A program made the position numbers and the translations under genes. Below the pieces are notes generated by a model. That model had not been told where the DNA came from. It saw nothing but the letters and a program-made list of their open reading frames with translations, and searched no databases. Positions 5,747 through 9,032 of a stretch of 9,032 bases of DNA are shown one piece after another; position 1 is the first letter of the stretch; every line of letters begins with the position of its first letter. The stretch covers positions 1 through 9,032 of the forward strand of contig JAUYIV010000150.1 of assembly GCA_030688105.1 (NCBI GenBank), in the 5' to 3' direction. The stretch is from Actinomycetota bacterium (GTDB taxonomy: Bacteria > Actinomycetota > Acidimicrobiia > Spongiisociales > UBA11373).

Positions 5747-6958
5747 TCACCCCCGGCACTCCGTGGAGATCTCCAGGATGGGCGAGTCGTCCTCCGGTTC
5801 GTCTTCGCCGAAGTAGAAGCACACCTCCGATCCGTCGGCGGCCCCGTAGCGGTAGTAGTGCTCCTCCGAGTTGCTCCCTGCCCTGACCTGGGTGCCGTAG
5901 GTGTCCTGGAGGTCGGCGAGGGTGTGGCCCACGGTGATGCCGGACAGGGTCTGCACGTATCCCGCCGGCCTCGGGTCGCCGTTGGCGTCGAAGGAGGGGC
6001 CCACGTAGCGCACCCGGGCGAAGGTCTCCGGCCGATCCGGGTCGTCGTCGTTGGGCCCGTAGAAGAGGAAGGCGATGCCTTCGATGAAGATCCCGCGGAA
6101 CCCCTCCTGGCCCGGTGCCTCCCATCCGGTGTCGAACTCGTCGTATTCGTCTCGCACGCCGTGGCCGAGGAACTCGAAGATCTTGTCGATCATCGGGGCG
6201 GCGGCCGTGCCGAGCACGAACTGGGTGTCCCCGTAGGCGATTCCGTCGGTGGTGATGATCCAGTCGCCGGCCTCGGCGATGGAGGCGAAGCCCACCTCGA
6301 GGGTGAACAGCGTCGGGTCACCCGCCGTGCTCACCTCGATCGTGTGATCGCCGCTGACCGCGATCGCAAACGTGGTGCCGTCCTCCGACTCCAACGGCGC
6401 TCCCGCGGCATCCCTCACGATCGCGCTCACTCCCTCGCCGGAGACGACCCGCACCGTGAGGGTGCTCCCGAAGAGCAGCGAGACCGCGAACTCCTCTGGC
6501 TCGCCGGCGGCGGTGTGGCCGACGACCGTCACCGGATCTTCACCGGGCTCGATGCGCCGGTCCTCGTTGCACGTCCGGCTCAGCAGGGCGAACAGGTCCT
6601 CGGTGGGCTCACCGGTGACGTCGAAGCCGAGGGGGGTCTGCGCAGCCTCGACGGCGGTCGTGGTCGCCGGCCCGAACTCACCGTCCACGGTGAGATTCCC
6701 ATAGCCGCCACACCCCAGGAGGAACTGGATGGCGGCGACGGTCTCGCTCTGGTCGCCTTCGGTCGCCAGGACCGGTGAGGGCGGCAGCGTGGTGGTCGTC
6801 GTCGCCTCGGTGGTGGGAGTCGTCGTGGTCTGCGGCGCCGTCGACGTGGTCGTGGCCGGCGCGGTAGTGGTGGTTTCGGCGGTGCCGCCGTCGCACGACG
6901 TCGCTACGAGCGCGAGCGTCACCATCATGAGGGCCGGTTTGCGGATTGTCCTTGGCAT
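5747..6958 (-). CDS. Lipoprotein with Thr-rich tether and peptidoglycan-binding domain
   Basis: 403 residues. The signal peptide (basic MPRTIRK, then a hydrophobic stretch) ends in the lipobox ATSC, with Cys22 as the lipidated residue. Residues ~29-57 are a Thr/Pro/Ala linker (runs of TTTT). Residues ~68-130 resemble a PG_binding_1 domain: VAAIQFLLGCGGYGNLTVDGEFG followed by a T-rich helix and a second half ending SRTC. Cys83 and that later Cys may form a disulfide. The ~270-residue remainder is unrecognised. It contains acidic stretches and, near residue 340, GITVGHTLADLQDTYG, then a final Cys pair (VCFYF, STECRG). It is expected to be membrane-anchored and reach to the wall. ATG 6958 is preceded by GAAGGG at 5 bases; GTG 6982 would add eight residues before the basic n-region. 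A decayed relative of its C-terminus lies at 599-703. Confidence 0.85.
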   Translation of the reverse strand: MPRTIRKPALMMVTLALVATSCDGGTAETTTTAPATTTSTAPQTTTTPTTEATTTTTLPPSPVLATEGDQSETVAAIQFLLGCGGYGNLTVDGEFGPATTTAVEAAQTPLGFDVTGEPTEDLFALLSRTCNEDRRIEPGEDPVTVVGHTAAGEPEEFAVSLLFGSTLTVRVVSGEGVSAIVRDAAGAPLESEDGTTFAIAVSGDHTIEVSTAGDPTLFTLEVGFASIAEAGDWIITTDGIAYGDTQFVLGTAAAPMIDKIFEFLGHGVRDEYDEFDTGWEAPGQEGFRGIFIEGIAFLFYGPNDDDPDRPETFARVRYVGPSFDANGDPRPAGYVQTLSGITVGHTLADLQDTYGTQVRAGSNSEEHYYRYGAADGSEVCFYFGEDEPEDDSPILEISTECRG

Positions 6959-6963
6959 TGGAA

Positions 6964-6969
6964 CCCTTC
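6964..6969 (-). promoter_or_regulatory. Ribosome binding site of the lipoprotein gene
   Basis: GAAGGG on the minus strand, 5 bases before ATG 6958. It favours this start over GTG 6982, which lacks such a site. Confidence 0.6.
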
Positions 6970-6995
6970 GCTTGGAGGTCACGTCCGCGCCGCAA

Positions 6996-7001
6996 AAGCT
7001 A
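6996..7001 (-). promoter_or_regulatory. Putative -10 box of the lipoprotein gene
   Basis: TAGCTT on the minus strand. A transcript starting about 7 bases downstream (near 6989) would carry a ~30-base leader that includes the GAAGGG ribosome binding site. No good -35 is visible at the usual distance. The same hexamer serves the divergent kynureninase gene. Confidence 0.4.
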
Positions 7002-7087
7002 CTCGCGGAGGGATCGGCCCCGTGTCATCCCGATCCCACTGAGGCTCTTCGCGTCTGCCTGACCGGGTCGGCGCCGCACGCTCCAGG

Positions 7088-7093
7088 TAGCTT
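7088..7093 (+). promoter_or_regulatory. Putative -10 box of the kynureninase operon, leaderless
   Basis: TAGCTT ends 6 bases before ATG 7100, so the transcript would begin at the start codon. No Shine-Dalgarno is properly spaced, which supports a leaderless mRNA. No clear -35 at 16-18 bases; a TGAC-containing hexamer (CTGACC, 7059-7064) is too far away. Confidence 0.45.
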
Positions 7094-7099
7094 CCCGAT

Positions 7100-8281
7100 A
7101 TGGCCATCACCCGCGACGACTGCGCCTCGCTCGACGACAACGATCCGCTGAGGAGCATCCGCGATCGCTTCGTGCTCCCCGATGGCATCGTCTACCTCGA
7201 TGGGAACTCCCTCGGGCCCATGGCCCGGAACGTCCCCACCCGCGCCGACACCATCCTCTCAGAGTGGTCCTCACGCCTGATCCGGGGGTGGATGGAAGAG
7301 GGCTGGTGGGAGCTGCCGCTTCGGGTCGGCGCCAGGATCGCTCGGCTGATCGGGGCGGCCCCGGAGCAGGTGATCGTGTCCGACACCACGACCACCAACC
7401 TCTACAAGACCCTCAGCGCCGCGGTCGGGCTCCGGTCCGACCGGAGCGTCGTCGTCATCGAGGAGTCGGCGTTCCCCACCGACATCTATGTGGCACAGAG
7501 CGTCGCCCGACGGATCGGTGGCGAGCTACGAATGCTCCTTCGGGGCAAGCCGGTGGAGTCCGTGCTCGACGACACGGTCGCCGCCGTGGTGATGAACCAC
7601 GTCGACTTCCGCACCGCCGAGATCGCCGACATGGCCGCCGCCACCTCCGCCATCCACGACGCCGGCGCCCTGGCCATCTGGGACCTCTCCCACAGCGCCG
7701 GGGTCCTGCCGGTGGCCCTCGACGTGTGCGAGGTCGACTTCGCCGTCGGATGCACTTACAAGTACCTCAACGGTGGCCCGGGAGCCCCCGCCTACCTATA
7801 CGTGAACGCCCGGCACCTCGGAGAGGCGACCCAGCCCATTCCGGGCTGGATGGGGCACGCCGACCCCTTCCTCATGGAGAACGAGTACCGGCCCAGCGAG
7901 GGCATCCGTCGCTTCCTCACCGGCAGCCAGCCCATCATCTCGATGAGGATCCTCGACGCCGCCCTCGACGCCTACGACGGAGCCGACATCGCCGCGGTCC
8001 GGGCCAAGGGCATCGCCCTCACCGACCTGTTCATCGAGCTGGTGGACGATCGCCTCGGGCTCGAGGTGCTCTCGCCACGTGACTCCGATCGTCGGGGCAG
8101 CCAGGTGTCGCTGCGGCACCCCAATGCTGCTGCGGTGTACGAGACGTTGGTCGATCGCGGCCTGCAGGGCGACTTCCGCAACCCCGACATCCTTCGGTTC
8201 GGCTTTGCCCCGTTGTATGTGTCCTTCACCGACGCTTGGGATGCGGTGGAGATCCTGGCTGCGGTCCTCGGCGAGAGATGA
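7100..8281 (+). CDS. kynU: Kynureninase (PLP-dependent, L-kynurenine hydrolase)
   Basis: 393 residues, close to the usual ~400-416. It cleaves L-kynurenine (or 3-hydroxykynurenine) to anthranilate (or 3-hydroxyanthranilate) and alanine, in the cytoplasm. Family marks in order: YLDGNSLGPMA (32-42), the phosphate-binding loop SDTTTTNLYKTL (94-105), MNHVDFRTAEIADM (165-178), DLSHSAG with PLP-ring Asp195 and His198, and YKYLNGGPGAPAYLYV with Schiff-base Lys221. GWMGH (251-255) and RRFLTGSQPI (272-281) complete the site. The distinctive YKYLNGGPG and DLSHSAG motifs separate it from cysteine desulfurases. No tryptophan dioxygenase or formamidase gene is in view. Its TGA overlaps the ATG of the downstream hydrolase (ATGA at 8278-8281), so the pair is an operon. 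The promoter appears leaderless. Confidence 0.93.
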   Translation: MAITRDDCASLDDNDPLRSIRDRFVLPDGIVYLDGNSLGPMARNVPTRADTILSEWSSRLIRGWMEEGWWELPLRVGARIARLIGAAPEQVIVSDTTTTNLYKTLSAAVGLRSDRSVVVIEESAFPTDIYVAQSVARRIGGELRMLLRGKPVESVLDDTVAAVVMNHVDFRTAEIADMAAATSAIHDAGALAIWDLSHSAGVLPVALDVCEVDFAVGCTYKYLNGGPGAPAYLYVNARHLGEATQPIPGWMGHADPFLMENEYRPSEGIRRFLTGSQPIISMRILDAALDAYDGADIAAVRAKGIALTDLFIELVDDRLGLEVLSPRDSDRRGSQVSLRHPNAAAVYETLVDRGLQGDFRNPDILRFGFAPLYVSFTDAWDAVEILAAVLGER

Positions 8282-8952
8282 GGGTCGCCGCGGCGATGCT
8301 GGTGCCCCTAGTCCTGACCGCCTGCGCCACCGAAACCGAACCGCTTCGCCCGTTTCGACACCTCGCCCTGGGCGACTCGTACACGATCGGGGAGGGGGTC
8401 GACCCGGAGGAGCGGTGGCCGGCGCAGCTCGCCTCGCGGCTCCGTGCGGAGGGGTTCGCCATGGGGGATCCTGAGATCGTCGCCCGCACCGGGTGGACCA
8501 CCGCCGAGCTGGACGCCGCCATCGACGCCGCCTCGCCCCAGGGGCCCTACGACCTGGTTTCGCTGCTCATCGGGGTCAACGACCAGTTCCGCGGTCTCGA
8601 CATCGGGGAGTATCGGGCCGGGTTCGTCACGTTGCTCGAAAGGGCGATCGGCTTCGCCGGCGGCGATCCGGGCCGAGTCATGGTGTTCTCCATCCCCGAC
8701 TGGGGGGTCACCCCCTTCGCCGGGGATCACGACCCGGAAGAGATCGCTGCGGAGATCGACGCCTTCAATGCCGCGGCCTCGGGGGAGACCATGCGCCGGG
8801 GCGCCCGGTTCATCGACGTCACCCCGATCTCGCGGTGGGCCGGCGACGATCCCACTCTGCTCGCCGCCGACGGGCTCCATCCCTCGGGGGCCATGTACGC
8901 GGAGTGGGCCGGGCTCGCCCTCCCTCTCGCCCGCCAGATCCTCGACCGCTGA
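8278..8952 (+). CDS. SGNH/GDSL-family hydrolase lipoprotein
   Basis: 224 residues. The short signal peptide (MRVAAAMLVPLVLTAC) has a lipobox LTAC with Cys16 as the likely lipid site, so the enzyme is probably outside the cell on the membrane. The hydrolase blocks are complete: GDSYTIGEG with nucleophile Ser34, an oxyanion Gly72 (VARTGWTT), GVND with Asn101, and DGLHPSG with Asp198 and His201. Such enzymes are esterases, lipases or deacylases of wall, glycan or small-molecule esters; the substrate is not evident. Start ATG 8278 overlaps the kynureninase stop and has no strong ribosome binding site of its own, so translation is probably coupled. In-frame ATG 8236 lies inside kynU and would put 14 residues ahead of the signal peptide, so it was rejected. 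Confidence 0.88.
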   Translation: MRVAAAMLVPLVLTACATETEPLRPFRHLALGDSYTIGEGVDPEERWPAQLASRLRAEGFAMGDPEIVARTGWTTAELDAAIDAASPQGPYDLVSLLIGVNDQFRGLDIGEYRAGFVTLLERAIGFAGGDPGRVMVFSIPDWGVTPFAGDHDPEEIAAEIDAFNAAASGETMRRGARFIDVTPISRWAGDDPTLLAADGLHPSGAMYAEWAGLALPLARQILDR

Positions 8953-9002
8953 GAGTGTCCTCGCCGGCTGGCGATTGGTCGCGTCGACATGCAGGGGGGA
9001 CC

Positions 9003-9029
9003 GATCTGCCTCCTGTCCGGCGGCAGATC
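9003..9029 (+). terminator. Hairpin downstream of the hydrolase gene, at the window edge
   Basis: GATCTGCC (9003-9010) and GGCAGATC (9022-9029) form a perfect 8-bp stem with an 11-base loop, 50 bases after the hydrolase stop. The window ends three bases later, so a T run cannot be checked. A terminator is the simplest reading; an operator for the next gene is possible. The rest of 8953-9002 shows nothing. Confidence 0.45.
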
Positions 9030-9032
9030 TGG

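Noticed and set aside
5651..6778. 375-codon plus-strand frame opposite the lipoprotein gene
   Set aside because: The opposite strand has a signal peptide, lipobox, Thr linker and wall-binding module; the plus-strand translation is a low-complexity mirror.
6781..6900. Repetitive GGTGGTCGTCGT-like tract resembling a DNA repeat
   Set aside because: It is the reverse of Thr codons (ACC, ACG, ACT) in the lipoprotein linker, a protein-level feature and not a repeat array.
1..9032. CRISPR arrays, tRNA or rRNA genes, insertion sequences, toxin-antitoxin or phage-defence genes
   Set aside because: I looked on both strands and saw no spaced direct repeats, tRNA-like arms, transposase motifs or terminal repeats that would support any of these.

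Overview
The window is GC-rich with dense, long coding frames. It has GTG and TTG starts, apparently leaderless promoters with a TAnnnT -10 box close to the start codon, a SigE-type ECF sigma factor and an HD-GYP/LuxR fusion. Together these suggest an actinomycete (Actinomycetota), possibly of the Acidimicrobiia type. That placement is inferred from gene style; no rRNA or tRNA gene is visible.

Layout, left to right. (1) 1-590 (+) is the C-terminal part of a flavin-dependent monooxygenase-like oxidoreductase cut by the window edge. (2) 591-766 holds a degraded minus-strand copy of the C-terminus of the lipoprotein encoded at 5747-6958, and the promoter of the next gene. (3) 767-2362 (+) is a two-unit HD-GYP-like regulator with a LuxR helix-turn-helix. 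(4) 2508-3632 (+) is a complete CzcO-like flavoprotein monooxygenase. Its TTG start overlaps the stop of an 8-codon upstream ORF that has its own ribosome binding site. (5) 3633-4162 has no intact gene. It contains a truncated, frameshifted remnant of a class III adenylate/guanylate cyclase (minus strand) and hairpins. (6) 4163-5607 (minus) is a two-gene operon: an ECF sigma factor followed, through an ATGA overlap, by a single-pass membrane protein that is probably its regulator. (7) 5747-6958 (minus) is a lipoprotein with a Thr-rich tether, a peptidoglycan-binding domain and a C-terminal domain I do not recognise. (8) 6959-7099 is a divergent promoter region with the same -10 hexamer (TAGCTT) in both directions. 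(9) 7100-8952 (+) is a kynureninase translationally coupled (ATGA) to an SGNH/GDSL-hydrolase lipoprotein. A hairpin lies at the right edge.

How the genes relate: the sigma factor, its coupled membrane protein and the upstream wall-anchored lipoprotein share a strand and have a cell-envelope theme, but a regulatory link is only inference. The two flavoproteins belong to the same broad superfamily and flank the HD-GYP/LuxR regulator. The kynureninase has no other kynurenine-pathway gene beside it, so its pairing with an exported esterase-like lipoprotein is the least expected arrangement here. The two gene remnants indicate a region that has gained and lost sequence.
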